From JAZRZI01 sp045601325 (GTDB lineage: Bacteria > Bacillota_I > Bacilli_A > RFN20 > CAG-826): 37,084 nucleotides of DNA. The stretch covers positions 1 to 37,084 of the forward strand of contig JAZRZI010000045.1 in the NCBI GenBank assembly GCA_045601325.1. Reading direction: 5' to 3'. Both the position numbers and the translations under genes were made by a program. Under the pieces are notes generated by a model. It ran no database searches and was not told the origin of the DNA. It worked only from the letters and a program-made list of their open reading frames with translations. The stretch's first letter is position 1, and every line of letters starts with the position of its first letter. Below, in pieces: positions 15,513 through 23,868 of this stretch.

Positions 15513-17630
15513 ATGAAATTAGTGATTGTTGAATCTCCTGCAAAATGTGAAACCATAAAAAGGTATTTAGGTAAGGATTATGAAGTCAAGGCATCCCTTG
15601 GCCATATCCGTGATTTAGCAACCTCTGGAAAGTATGGTTTAGGCGTTGATATTGATAATGATTTTGCGCCTAAATACGTGATAAGTAGAGACAAAATTAA
15701 CATTGTTAATGATTTGCAATATCTTGCTAATAAGAGCGAAGAAGTCATTCTTGCAACCGACCCTGATAGAGAAGGCGAGGCTATCTCTTGGCACTTAGCA
15801 ACTGTGCTAGGTTTAGACATCAATAAAACCAAGAGACTAGAGTTCCATGAAATCACAAAAGATTCTATTACGTATGCGTTGGAAAACCCTCGCACAATCG
15901 ATATGAAGATGGTCGCGTCTCAAGAAACAAGACGTATATTGGATCGTATCATCGGTTTCCGTTTATCTAATTTAATTTATAAGAAAATGAAATCTCGTTC
16001 CGCTGGAAGAGTGCAGTCCGCTGTTTTAAAAATCATCGCTGATCACGATAAAGAAATTGCCTCATTCGTTCCAGAAGAATATTGGAATATTAATGCTAAA
16101 ACAAAAATTGGCTCAAAAGAATTAGTTTTAACATTTGTTGGCAAAAATGGTAAACAAATAACCATTAATAATGGTAATTTAGCTAACGAAATTCTCACTT
16201 CTATTCCTAATAGTTTAAAAGTTGCATCTGTAGAAAAATCATTTAGAACTAAAGAAAGTAAACTTCCTTTAACAACATCTACAATGCAACAAGAAGCCTT
16301 TGCAAAATTGAAGTTAATTCCGAAAGAAACTCAAAGAGTTGCTCAGCAACTTTATGAAGGTATTAACGTCGGTGGTGAACATGTTGGTTTAATCACTTAT
16401 ATGCGTACTGATTCCATTCATTTATCAGATACATATGTCAATCATTGTAAAGCCTATATCGTTGAAACATTTGGCAGAGAATATTTAGGCGCAGTTAAAG
16501 GTGGAAAAGCGAGTAAAAACGCACAAGAAGGTCACGAAGCTATTAGACCTACATCTAACTATAGAACTCCTGAATCAGTTAAACCTTATTTAACAAAAGA
16601 ACAATATAACTTGTATAAGTTAATTTATAATCACACTCTTGCATCAATGATGAAAGGCAAGAAAGACGAAGTATTAACTGTTCTTCTTTCTGGCAATGAT
16701 TTAGATTTCAAACTCGAATTCACTCATTGTGTTTTCCCTGGCTACACAACTATTTATAAAGATGATGATTCTGAGAAGGATTACAAAGGTAACTTCCCAA
16801 GCATTAATGTTGGAGATTATTTGCCAGTAGTGGACAAACAAAATGAACAAAAATTCACCCAACCTCCTCAACATTTCTCAGAAGCTAAGCTAGTTAAAAC
16901 AATGGAAGAGTTAGGTATTGGTAGACCTTCTACATACGCAACTACAATAGAAACATTGAAACAACGTAAATATGTCACTAATAGCCATGGCGTTTTGGAA
17001 TCAACTGAACAAGGTTCTAGAACCGCTCATGTGCTAGGTAAATATTTTCCTAACCTAGTTAGCTCTGATTACACAGCTAAGATGGAGGAGAAACTAGATA
17101 ACGTTTCCGAAGGTGAACAATCTCGTGTTCAAGCTTTGTCCGATTTCTATGTTGGATTTGAAAAAGATTTTAAAATTGCTATTGAAAATATGTATTCTGA
17201 CGCTCCAACTCCAGTAGGTCGTAAATGTCCTAAATGTGGTGCTGAGCTCGTTTGGAAAGAAGGAAAAAATGGTCCTTTCGTTGGCTGTAGCAATTATCCA
17301 AAGTGTAAGTACGTAGAAAAAGAAGAAAAAGAAGTGGAAATAGTCGAAGGCGAATTCTGCCCTAATTGCGGCGCTCCCATGGTTATGAGGGTCGATAAGA
17401 AAACCGGAAGCAAGTTTATGGCGTGTTCTTCTTATCCAAAGTGTAAATACATTAAACAAGATAAAGTTGCTTATAGTGAGAAGGATTATGTTAAAGAATG
17501 TCCTAAATGTGGTGGGCACCTCGTTAAAAAGAAAGGCAAATATGGTTACTTCTTAGGATGCGATAATTATCCTGAATGCAACTATATGGAAAAGATAATT
17601 AGAAAGCATAAGAAAGTTAAACGGAAGTAA
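15513..17630 (+). CDS. topA: DNA topoisomerase I (type IA)
   Basis: A 705-residue enzyme that relaxes negative supercoils by single-strand passage. The Toprim domain starts MKLVIVESPAKCETIKRYLG and holds ATDPDREGEAISWHL. The active-site tyrosine is Y296 in LITYMRTDSIHLS. Also visible are HEAIRPTS and the GIGRPSTYATTIETL box. The C-terminus has three C4 zinc-ribbon repeats, each with CPxCG at the start and a GCSNYPKC-type end (GCSNYPKC, ACSSYPKC, GCDNYPEC), then a basic tail. Length and domain set match the Bacillus enzyme. It follows dprA and precedes xerC, as in Bacilli but without trmFO. Confidence 0.97.
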   Translation: MKLVIVESPAKCETIKRYLGKDYEVKASLGHIRDLATSGKYGLGVDIDNDFAPKYVISRDKINIVNDLQYLANKSEEVILATDPDREGEAISWHLATVLGLDINKTKRLEFHEITKDSITYALENPRTIDMKMVASQETRRILDRIIGFRLSNLIYKKMKSRSAGRVQSAVLKIIADHDKEIASFVPEEYWNINAKTKIGSKELVLTFVGKNGKQITINNGNLANEILTSIPNSLKVASVEKSFRTKESKLPLTTSTMQQEAFAKLKLIPKETQRVAQQLYEGINVGGEHVGLITYMRTDSIHLSDTYVNHCKAYIVETFGREYLGAVKGGKASKNAQEGHEAIRPTSNYRTPESVKPYLTKEQYNLYKLIYNHTLASMMKGKKDEVLTVLLSGNDLDFKLEFTHCVFPGYTTIYKDDDSEKDYKGNFPSINVGDYLPVVDKQNEQKFTQPPQHFSEAKLVKTMEELGIGRPSTYATTIETLKQRKYVTNSHGVLESTEQGSRTAHVLGKYFPNLVSSDYTAKMEEKLDNVSEGEQSRVQALSDFYVGFEKDFKIAIENMYSDAPTPVGRKCPKCGAELVWKEGKNGPFVGCSNYPKCKYVEKEEKEVEIVEGEFCPNCGAPMVMRVDKKTGSKFMACSSYPKCKYIKQDKVAYSEKDYVKECPKCGGHLVKKKGKYGYFLGCDNYPECNYMEKIIRKHKKVKRK

Positions 17631-17640
17631 TTTCCGTTTT
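17621..17640 (+). terminator. Intrinsic terminator overlapping the topA stop codon
   Basis: ACGGAA (17621-17626) pairs with TTCCGT (17632-17637) around a loop that contains the TAA stop; a T/C-rich tract follows (TTTTTCTTTTTTTC). Confidence 0.72.
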
Positions 17641-17653
17641 TCTTTTTTTCATT

Positions 17654-17659
17654 TATAAT
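17654..17659 (+). promoter_or_regulatory. -10 box of xerC, near-leaderless
   Basis: TATAAT ends 10 nt before ATG 17670, with no Shine-Dalgarno in between. The -35 region (TTTCCG at 17631-17636, spacing 17) is weak and lies within the topA terminator. Confidence 0.5.
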
Positions 17660-17669
17660 GAATATACAT

Positions 17670-18572
17670 ATGAATAGGCCTTCTAAAGAATTTCTTGATC
17701 ATTTGAAATTAGAACGCAATTACTCCTCTAAAACCGTAGATAGTTATGCGGAAGATATTGAGAAGTTTTTCCGCTTTCTTAATAATGAAGGCATTCTTTT
17801 TGATAAGGTTGATGTCCACATTATTAGAAATTTCTTAACTATTGAGTTATCTAATGGCATTAGTAAGCGTTCATGCAAAAGAAGACTTTGTTCTTTAAAA
17901 CATTTTTATACTTTTTTAGTTAACCAAGGATATGCAAAAGAAAATCCTTTTATATTCATCAGCGCTCCTAAAACAGATAAAACATATCCTCATTCTTTGT
18001 ACGACGATGAGGTTCAACAAATTTTTAAAGATAATGCACTCAGAACTGATGAACTTGCTCTTAGAGATCAAGCAATCATAGAAACTCTATATTATACAGG
18101 CATTCGTGCTAGCGAATTGGTGGGCATAAAAGTACAAGATGTCGATCTTAGAAATAGAGAAATTTTAGTCTTTGGTAAAGAGAAAAGAGAACGCATTGTG
18201 CCTTTCTCAGAAGCATGCCAAAAGACATTACAAAAATACATTAAAAATTGTAGAATTGCTTTAATAAGCAAAACTAAAACACCAACCCCATTTTTATTTT
18301 TAAATAATAGAGGCAATCCATTAACAGTTAGAGGGCTTGAACATATCCTAGATTCCATCGAGGAAAAGACGGGAAATAATGTTGGTTTGCACCCTCATTT
18401 ACTAAGGCATAGTTACGCAACTCATCTATTAGAAAACGGTATGGACTTACGTTATATACAAGACTTACTTGGTCATAGAAATCTTAACGCTACACAGGTT
18501 TATACCCACGTTACCGAGAAGGCAATGAAGGAAGTCTATGCTGACGCTTTCCCAAGAGCGCATAAAAAATAA
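17670..18572 (+). CDS. xerC: Tyrosine recombinase XerC
   Basis: A 300-residue site-specific recombinase; with XerD it resolves chromosome dimers at dif. The N-terminal SAM-like core-binding domain (EFLDHLKLERNYSSKTVDSYAEDIEKF) occupies about 1-95. The catalytic domain has Arg146 (GIRASELVG), His243 and Arg246 (HLLRHSYATHLL), His269 (LGHRNL) and the nucleophile Tyr278 (TQVYTHV). The position after topA matches xerC/codV of Bacilli rather than xerD. The start is ATG 17670, because the in-frame ATG at 17658 overlaps the -10 box TATAAT. No mobile element surrounds it, so an integrase role is unlikely. Confidence 0.88.
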   Translation: MNRPSKEFLDHLKLERNYSSKTVDSYAEDIEKFFRFLNNEGILFDKVDVHIIRNFLTIELSNGISKRSCKRRLCSLKHFYTFLVNQGYAKENPFIFISAPKTDKTYPHSLYDDEVQQIFKDNALRTDELALRDQAIIETLYYTGIRASELVGIKVQDVDLRNREILVFGKEKRERIVPFSEACQKTLQKYIKNCRIALISKTKTPTPFLFLNNRGNPLTVRGLEHILDSIEEKTGNNVGLHPHLLRHSYATHLLENGMDLRYIQDLLGHRNLNATQVYTHVTEKAMKEVYADAFPRAHKK

Positions 18573-18583
18573 ATATTTTTATC

Positions 18584-18612
18584 TTGTTATATCTAACTTG
18601 CTTTGTTAGAAT
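18584..18612 (+). promoter_or_regulatory. Promoter of rpsB-tsf with an overlapping dyad
   Basis: TTGTTA (18584-18589), 17 nt, TAGAAT (18607-18612). A perfect dyad TCTAAC (18592-18597) / GTTAGA (18605-18610) spans the spacer and the first bases of the -10, so a repressor could bind here. Start is expected near 18619. Confidence 0.6.
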
Positions 18613-18618
18613 TATTGA

Positions 18619-18738
18619 CGCTGTGGAAACACAGACTACACACACTGCGGATTGGATTCCCGTTGTGCCCTGCTAAAGATTGCAGAGGTGGTTGAGTCTT
18701 TAGAAACAGTGGAGGATAAACATAAGGAGGATTCACAA
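18619..18738 (+). ncRNA. Structured rpsB leader, possible ribosomal-protein autoregulatory RNA
   Basis: A 120-nt leader. A perfect CTGTG-GAAA-CACAG hairpin with a GNRA tetraloop (18621-18634) stands at its very 5' end. A second imperfect stem joins CACA (18641-18644) with TGTG (18664-18667) and CGG (18648-18650) with CCG (18660-18662). A third pairs CCTGC (18669-18673) with GCAGAGG (18682-18688, A bulged). AAGGAGG of rpsB follows. It does not match any leader family that I can name. S2 autoregulation is known in E. coli. Confidence 0.5.
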
Positions 18739-19797
18739 ATGAGTGAAGAAAAAGAAGTAGTTGCTACTGAAGTAGCAGCCCCTGCAGCCAATCCAATGGA
18801 AGCAGTTATGCATGATCCTGATGCACCAGTTATTACAATGAAGAAGCTCTTAGAAGCTGGCGCACACTTCGGTCATCAAACACGTAGATGGAACCCAAAG
18901 ATGAAAAAGTACATCTACGGCGCACCAAGAAATGGTGTTTACATCATTGACTTAGCACAAACAGTTGATTTAACATCTGTCGCTTACAAAGCTATGAAAG
19001 AAATTGTCGACAATGGTGGCAAAGTCTTATTCGTCGGCACAAAGAAACAATGTCAAGAAGCAGTTCAAGCTGAAGCAGTTCGTTCCGGTTCCTTCTACAT
19101 CACAAACCGTTGGTTAGGTGGTACATTAACAAACTTTAAGACAATTCAAACACGTATCAGATATTTGAAAGATCTTGAAACAAAAGAAGAAACTGGTGAA
19201 TTAGAACTCTTACCAAAGAAAGAAGCAGCTGAACTTCGCAAAGAAAAAGAAAAATTAGCAAAGAACTTAGAAGGCATTAAAGAAATGCGTAAAGTTCCTA
19301 ATGCTTTATTCGTTATCGACCCACGCGCAGAAAAGAATGCTGTTTCTGAAGCAAAGAAATTAGGTATCCCAGTATTCGCTATCGTTGATACAAATAGTGA
19401 TCCTGATTCAGTTGACTATGTCATCCCAGCTAACGATGACGCAATCCGTTCTGTTAGCTTAATCCTCGCAGTTATCGCTGACGCTATTGTCGAAAGCAAG
19501 GGTGGTGTACCAGTAGTTGCTTACCTTAAGGATGAAGGCGAAGCTGTTACAATGAAAGATGTCATTAAACAAACAGACAAAGAAAATGCTGAAAAATTAG
19601 CAAGAATTCGTGCTGAAAGACAAGCCCGTGAAGAAGCATGGAAAAAAGAACAAGAAGCAAGAAGAGCTGCTGAAGCTGCATTAGAAGGTGGCGAAAACAA
19701 ACCAGCTCGTAAACCTGCTCGTAAGCCAGCTGCAAAGAAACCAGCAGCACCAAAGGCTGAAGAAAAAGCAGAAACAAAAGTTGAGGAGACAAAATAA
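18739..19797 (+). CDS. rpsB: 30S ribosomal protein S2 with N- and C-terminal extensions
   Basis: A 352-residue S2. The conserved domain begins at ITMKKLLEAGAHFGHQTRRWNP (about residue 34) and includes FVGTKKQCQEAV, TNRWLGGTLTNF, VPNALFVIDPRAEKNA and the final SLILAVIADAI. Compared with the usual ~240-260 residues, there is an acidic/alanine N-terminal extension of ~33 residues and a C-terminal tail of ~80, rich in E, K and A, with repeats of KPARKPA type. The start is ATG 18739 with AAGGAGG upstream; an in-frame TTG at 18652 lies inside the structured leader. The stop overlaps the tsf start by one base. Confidence 0.95.
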   Translation: MSEEKEVVATEVAAPAANPMEAVMHDPDAPVITMKKLLEAGAHFGHQTRRWNPKMKKYIYGAPRNGVYIIDLAQTVDLTSVAYKAMKEIVDNGGKVLFVGTKKQCQEAVQAEAVRSGSFYITNRWLGGTLTNFKTIQTRIRYLKDLETKEETGELELLPKKEAAELRKEKEKLAKNLEGIKEMRKVPNALFVIDPRAEKNAVSEAKKLGIPVFAIVDTNSDPDSVDYVIPANDDAIRSVSLILAVIADAIVESKGGVPVVAYLKDEGEAVTMKDVIKQTDKENAEKLARIRAERQAREEAWKKEQEARRAAEAALEGGENKPARKPARKPAAKKPAAPKAEEKAETKVEETK

Positions 19798-20675
19798 TGG
19801 CTGCAGTTACTGTTGAATTAATTAAACAATTACGTGATAGAACTGGCGCAGGCTTAATGGACTGCAAAGGTGCTTTATTAGCAAATGATGGCGATTTAGA
19901 CAAAGCTGGCGACTGGCTCCGTGAAAAGGGCTTAGCGAAAGCTGCTAAAAAAGCTAGTCGTATTGCTGCTGAGGGTTTAGCGCAAACATTAGCATGCCCA
20001 ACATGTGGCAAGGTAGTTATTTTAGAAGTTAACTGTGAAACAGACTTCGTTGCAAAAGGTGAACCATTCCACGCATTAGTAGATGGCACTGCTGAAGCTA
20101 TCTTAAAAAATCAACCAGAATCTTTAGAAGCCGCTAAAGAATTAACAACTCCATTATTCACTGATGGAACAGTTAAAATGGGTGAAAAACTCGATCTTCG
20201 CAGATTTGAAGTTTTAACACCTGCTGAAGGACAATACATCGCTTCTTACATCCATATGGGTGGCAAGATTGCAGTTGCTGTTGTCTTAGACAAAGAAGAT
20301 GCTGAAATGGGTAAAGCATTAGCAATGCACATCGCTGCTAATAACCCATTATACTTATCCAAAAACGACATTGACCCTGCAGCATTAGCTCACGAAAAAG
20401 ACGTTCAATTAGAGATGGCTAAAAACGATCCAAAACTCGCTGGCAAGCCTGCTCAAATGCTCGAAAAGATTATCGAAGCTAAAGTTAACAAGGTATTCGC
20501 TGAATCTGTATTACTCGCTCAACCATTCTTACTAGATGATAGCAAGAGCGTTGAACAAGCTTGTGGAGAAAAGAAAATCAACGTTGTTAAATACGTTCGT
20601 TACCAAGTTGGTGAAGGTATTGAAAAACGTAAAGACGATTTCGCAAGCGAAGTTATGTCCCAAGTTAACGGTTAA
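19797..20675 (+). CDS. tsf: Translation elongation factor Ts
   Basis: A 292-residue nucleotide exchange factor for EF-Tu. The N-terminal UBA-like part (VTVELIKQLRDRTGAGLMDCKGAL) and the EF-Tu-contacting VNCETDFVA (residues 78-86) are intact. Two core subdomains follow, the second with YIASYIHMGGKIAV. Between residues 66 and 73, where family members usually have a glycine-rich loop of the HAGGRIG type, this protein has CPTCGK, a CxxC pair close to Cys80. Full length for the family; co-transcribed with rpsB. Confidence 0.95.
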   Translation: MAAVTVELIKQLRDRTGAGLMDCKGALLANDGDLDKAGDWLREKGLAKAAKKASRIAAEGLAQTLACPTCGKVVILEVNCETDFVAKGEPFHALVDGTAEAILKNQPESLEAAKELTTPLFTDGTVKMGEKLDLRRFEVLTPAEGQYIASYIHMGGKIAVAVVLDKEDAEMGKALAMHIAANNPLYLSKNDIDPAALAHEKDVQLEMAKNDPKLAGKPAQMLEKIIEAKVNKVFAESVLLAQPFLLDDSKSVEQACGEKKINVVKYVRYQVGEGIEKRKDDFASEVMSQVNG

Positions 20676-20687
20676 TTTTAACTGATA

Positions 20688-20715
20688 AAGGAACACCTTT
20701 TGGTGTTTCTTTTTT
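20688..20715 (+). terminator. Intrinsic terminator between tsf and pyrH
   Basis: AAGGAACACC (20688-20697), TTTT, GGTGTTTCTT (20702-20711), 10 bp with one G-T pair, then T to 20715. The pyrH ribosome site AAGGAG starts at the next base, so pyrH-frr depends on read-through or on a promoter not recognised. Confidence 0.8.
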
Positions 20716-20727
20716 AAGGAGATTACC

Positions 20728-21441
20728 ATGTATAAAAGAATATTACTAAAGCTTAGTGGTGAAGCATTAAAAGAAAAAGATGGCCAATCCATTTACGACA
20801 CAAATTGCTTGTCTGGTTTATCTGATGTAATCGCATCTTTGCATAATCAAGGCGTTCAAGTTTGTGTGGTTATTGGTGCTGGTAACATTTGGAGAGGCAA
20901 ACTTGCTGGAGAAATTGGTTTAGAGCCAGTTCCTGCAGATTTTATGGGTATGCTTGGCACAGTTATCAATGGTGTCGCTCTTTCTGGAAATTTAAAAACT
21001 AAAGGTGTTGAAAGTGTGGTTACTTCCGCCGTTCCATCTATTCCAGGAGTTACTGTTGATTATAGTGTTGAACTAGCAGACAAATGCTTAAATGAAGGCA
21101 AGGTTGTTTTCTTAGCAGGTGGAACTGGTAAACCTTTCTTTACCACAGATACCGCTGCTACAATGCGTGCAATTGAATTGAATTGTGATGCTATCTTAAT
21201 GGGTAAGAATGGTGTCGAGGGTGTTTATAGTGATGATCCACGTAAAAACTCTAATGCAAGATTGTTGAGAAATATATCTTATAAAGAAATTCTTGAATTA
21301 AATCTTCAAGTGATGGACATTTCTGCGGTAAAATTAATACAAGACAAGGATATTGATATAAGAGTGTTCTCCATGAGTGACCCTAATAATTTTTTAAAGG
21401 TTGCTAGTGGTGATGATATGGGCACGACTTGTCATAAATAA
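20728..21441 (+). CDS. pyrH: UMP kinase
   Basis: A 237-residue hexameric amino-acid-kinase-fold enzyme that phosphorylates UMP to UDP, feeding UTP, CTP and nucleotide-sugar synthesis. Motifs: RILLKLSGEAL at the N-terminus, VVIGAGNIWRG, DFMGMLGTVING, VFLAGGTGKPFFTTDTAA and the late GVYSDDP. AAGGAG ends 6 nt before the ATG. Standard length; followed by frr after 12 nt, as in nearly all Bacilli. Confidence 0.96.
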   Translation: MYKRILLKLSGEALKEKDGQSIYDTNCLSGLSDVIASLHNQGVQVCVVIGAGNIWRGKLAGEIGLEPVPADFMGMLGTVINGVALSGNLKTKGVESVVTSAVPSIPGVTVDYSVELADKCLNEGKVVFLAGGTGKPFFTTDTAATMRAIELNCDAILMGKNGVEGVYSDDPRKNSNARLLRNISYKEILELNLQVMDISAVKLIQDKDIDIRVFSMSDPNNFLKVASGDDMGTTCHK

Positions 21442-21453
21442 GGAGAAAAAAAT

Positions 21454-21999
21454 ATGGATGAACTCGCATTAGACGCACAAGGTAGGATGAATAAATCTGT
21501 TGATTCCTTACGTCAAACTCTCACAAGTTTAAGAAGTGGACGTGCCAGCCCACAAATGTTAAACAACTTAATGGTGGATTATTATGGCTCTCCAACTCCA
21601 GTAAACCAAATCTCTTCTGTTTCTGTCCCAGAACCAAGACAATTATTAATCAAGCCTTATGATAAGAACGATATCAAATCTATCGTCACTGTAATTAACG
21701 CTAGTGATTTAGGTATCAATCCAATTAACGAAGGCAACCAAATTAGATTAATTATTCCTGCCCTCACAGAAGAAAGAAGAAGAGAAATCTCTAAGCAAGC
21801 TAGAAAATACGGCGAAGAATGTAAAGTATCAATTCGTAATATTCGTCGCGAATATGTCGACTTAGTTAAAGAAGATGATAGTATGCCTGAAGATTATCAA
21901 AAACGCGTGCTTGATGACATTCAAAAAGTTACCGATGAAGCTTCCAAATTGGTGGACACAATCATCGCTGAAAAAGAAAAAGAATTGATGTCCATCTAA
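21454..21999 (+). CDS. frr: Ribosome recycling factor
   Basis: A 181-residue tRNA-shaped protein that, with EF-G, splits post-termination ribosomes. The three-helix bundle is recognisable from SLRQTLTSLRSGRASPQML, the hinge domain from YYGSPTPVNQISSVSVPEPRQLLIKPYD, and the final helices from PALTEERRREISKQARKYGEECKVSIRNIRRE. AAGGAG precedes the ATG. It is transcribed with pyrH and followed by a terminator. Confidence 0.97.
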   Translation: MDELALDAQGRMNKSVDSLRQTLTSLRSGRASPQMLNNLMVDYYGSPTPVNQISSVSVPEPRQLLIKPYDKNDIKSIVTVINASDLGINPINEGNQIRLIIPALTEERRREISKQARKYGEECKVSIRNIRREYVDLVKEDDSMPEDYQKRVLDDIQKVTDEASKLVDTIIAEKEKELMSI

Positions 22000-22015
22000 C
22001 AAATTCGTTAAAAAT

Positions 22016-22048
22016 AGAAGGATTCTATAAAAAAATCCTTCTTTTTTT
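22016..22048 (+). terminator. Intrinsic terminator after frr
   Basis: AGAAGGATT (22016-22024), a ~9-nt loop, AATCCTTCT (22034-22042), then seven T (22042-22048). Confidence 0.9.
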
Positions 22049-22107
22049 ATGCTTTCATGTGTTTTGAAAAAACTCGGTATATATAAATATTCTATTTTCG
22101 TATATAT

Positions 22108-22113
22108 TAAAAT
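22108..22113 (+). promoter_or_regulatory. Candidate -10 box before uppS
   Basis: TAAAAT, ending 11 nt before ATG 22125; no convincing -35. An AGGT at 22115-22118 could act as a short ribosome site at the extreme 5' end of the transcript. Confidence 0.35.
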
Positions 22114-22124
22114 AGGTAACTTAT

Positions 22125-22850
22125 ATGGCTAGTATTAATCAACTTATTCATGTCGCCTTCATTATGGATGGTAATGGTAGATGGGCAAAGGTTAGAAACC
22201 TTCCTAGACACCTCGGACATAAAGAAGGGTGTGAAAGAGTAACTGATATTTATGAAGAATGTCTCGCACAAGGTATCAAAGTTATGTCCTTGTATGCTTT
22301 TTCCACTGAAAACTGGAACCGCCCAAAAGATGAAATAAGACACTTGTTTCAATACCTTGATATCTTCTTTAGAAAAGAAATTAAAAGAATGATCAAGGAT
22401 GGAACTAGAATTATCGCTAGCGGTGATATTACTAAGTTACCAAGTAAAACTTATAAAACAGTTGTTAACGCAATTGAGTCCACTAGAGATGGTAAAAACT
22501 TCACCTTCAACATTTGCTTAAATTATGGTGGCAAAACTGAAATAGTTAGAGCTGCTAAACTATTCGCAAATGATGTGAAGAATGGACTAGTTGATATAGA
22601 TGATTTGAATGAAACTACATTTGGAAACTATTTATACACAAAAGGTTTACCACCAGTTGATTTATTAATTAGAACTAGTGGTGAATTAAGGACATCAAAC
22701 TTTATGCCTTATCAATTAGCGTATGCAGAAATGATGTTTCCATTAACTGCTTGGCCAGCATTTACTAAAGAAGAATTTAGAAAATGTATTAGCCAATATT
22801 ATCAAAGAGATAGAAGATTTGGAGGAATTAAGGATGAGGAAAAGAAATAA
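22125..22850 (+). CDS. uppS: Isoprenyl transferase (undecaprenyl diphosphate synthase)
   Basis: A 241-residue cis-prenyltransferase that extends farnesyl diphosphate with isopentenyl diphosphate to make the C55 lipid carrier for envelope polymers. Signatures: FIMDGNGRWAK (catalytic Asp), RHLGHKEGCERV, YAFSTENWNRP, LNYGGKTEIVRA and DLLIRTSGELRTSNFMPYQLAYAE. Typical length. It starts a run uppS-cdsA-dxr-rseP-polC; its 3' end overlaps cdsA by 17 nt. Its presence argues for an undecaprenyl-dependent cell envelope and against a wall-less mycoplasma lifestyle, without proving it. Confidence 0.95.
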   Translation: MASINQLIHVAFIMDGNGRWAKVRNLPRHLGHKEGCERVTDIYEECLAQGIKVMSLYAFSTENWNRPKDEIRHLFQYLDIFFRKEIKRMIKDGTRIIASGDITKLPSKTYKTVVNAIESTRDGKNFTFNICLNYGGKTEIVRAAKLFANDVKNGLVDIDDLNETTFGNYLYTKGLPPVDLLIRTSGELRTSNFMPYQLAYAEMMFPLTAWPAFTKEEFRKCISQYYQRDRRFGGIKDEEKK

Positions 22851-23868
22851 CACTATTCAACCTAACGAAATTAGTGAATCCACGAAAGCATCATTAAAGA
22901 CTCGTGTGATTTCTGCTATCGTTGGATTAATTATTATTATTCCTGCCATTGTCATTGGTGACTGGTATTTCTTTGCCATCGTTGCTTTTTGCACTTTTGT
23001 CGCGAACTTTGAAATAGTTAAATGCGCCAAGAAAAAGTATTCTGTTTGGCTATACATCGTTACAATCTTCCTAGCTTTTTTAATCGTTTACTGGCCTTTC
23101 TTTAGAGGTTTTGTTTTTGAACATATTCAACCAAATGGAACGATGCGTTTATACGAATGGATTAAAGCTCCTTATTTGCCATTAACTATTATTTTTGTTG
23201 GCGCAGCATTATTGTTCTTTATCGTTGTTTGTCACCCTTCATTAACTGTTAAAGATGCTTGCTATATCTTCTCTTTTGTTATTTTAGTTTGCTTAGGCAT
23301 GCAAAGTATTATGTATCTTCGCTATATCCCTAGCCAAGTTCATTCCTCGCTTAATGGTGGACCTAATTCTAACTATTTCAATATCTTTGATAATTTTGAA
23401 GCTAGTTCATTGTTTATATACGCGATGATTGGCACATTCATGACCGACACTGGTGCATACTTTGTTGGCATTTTCTTTGGAAAACATAAGCTAAATGAAA
23501 GAATATCTCCTAAAAAGACTGTCGAAGGATGTATTGGTGGTGTGGTTATTTCATTTATTTTCTCTATGGCATTTGCTTTCATTATGGCGGTATGCAAACA
23601 CCCTGTTCTTCCTGGCATGTTTGATTTAGAACATTGGTATCACATTTTAATCGTTTCATTTATCGTTCCTTTATTTGCGGTACTAGGAGATTTGATTTTC
23701 TCATCTATTAAAAGATTCTTTGAAATCAAGGATTTTGGAAACATTATTCCTGGACATGGTGGTGTATTAGATAGAATGGATTCCATGATCTTTGTATTCA
23801 CATTTATTGCTATTTACGTTTATATCGTTTTGAATTTTTCCACTAACTTGGAGGCATTTATTCTATGA
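22834..23868 (+). CDS. cdsA: Phosphatidate cytidylyltransferase CdsA
   Basis: A 344-residue polytopic membrane enzyme converting phosphatidate and CTP to CDP-diacylglycerol. About seven to eight hydrophobic segments are seen; the C-terminal signature SSIKRFFEIKDFGNIIPGHG, continuing VLDRMDS, is the CDP-diglyceride synthetase motif. It is longer than Bacillus CdsA (~270) because of extra sequence in the first half, including a hydrophilic loop near residues 165-190. The start is ATG 22834 with GGAGG 8 nt upstream; the in-frame TTG at 22819 overlaps that site. The stop is TGA, overlapping the dxr ATG. Confidence 0.92.
   Translation: MRKRNNTIQPNEISESTKASLKTRVISAIVGLIIIIPAIVIGDWYFFAIVAFCTFVANFEIVKCAKKKYSVWLYIVTIFLAFLIVYWPFFRGFVFEHIQPNGTMRLYEWIKAPYLPLTIIFVGAALLFFIVVCHPSLTVKDACYIFSFVILVCLGMQSIMYLRYIPSQVHSSLNGGPNSNYFNIFDNFEASSLFIYAMIGTFMTDTGAYFVGIFFGKHKLNERISPKKTVEGCIGGVVISFIFSMAFAFIMAVCKHPVLPGMFDLEHWYHILIVSFIVPLFAVLGDLIFSSIKRFFEIKDFGNIIPGHGGVLDRMDSMIFVFTFIAIYVYIVLNFSTNLEAFIL

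Noticed and set aside
17670..18572. xerC as an integrase of a mobile element
   Set aside because: Its place between topA and rpsB, and its length and motifs, fit housekeeping XerC; no attachment sites or phage genes are near.
10452..23868. TGA read as tryptophan, as in mycoplasmas
   Set aside because: TGA ends rimM, dprA and cdsA at the expected positions, and tryptophan is encoded by TGG.
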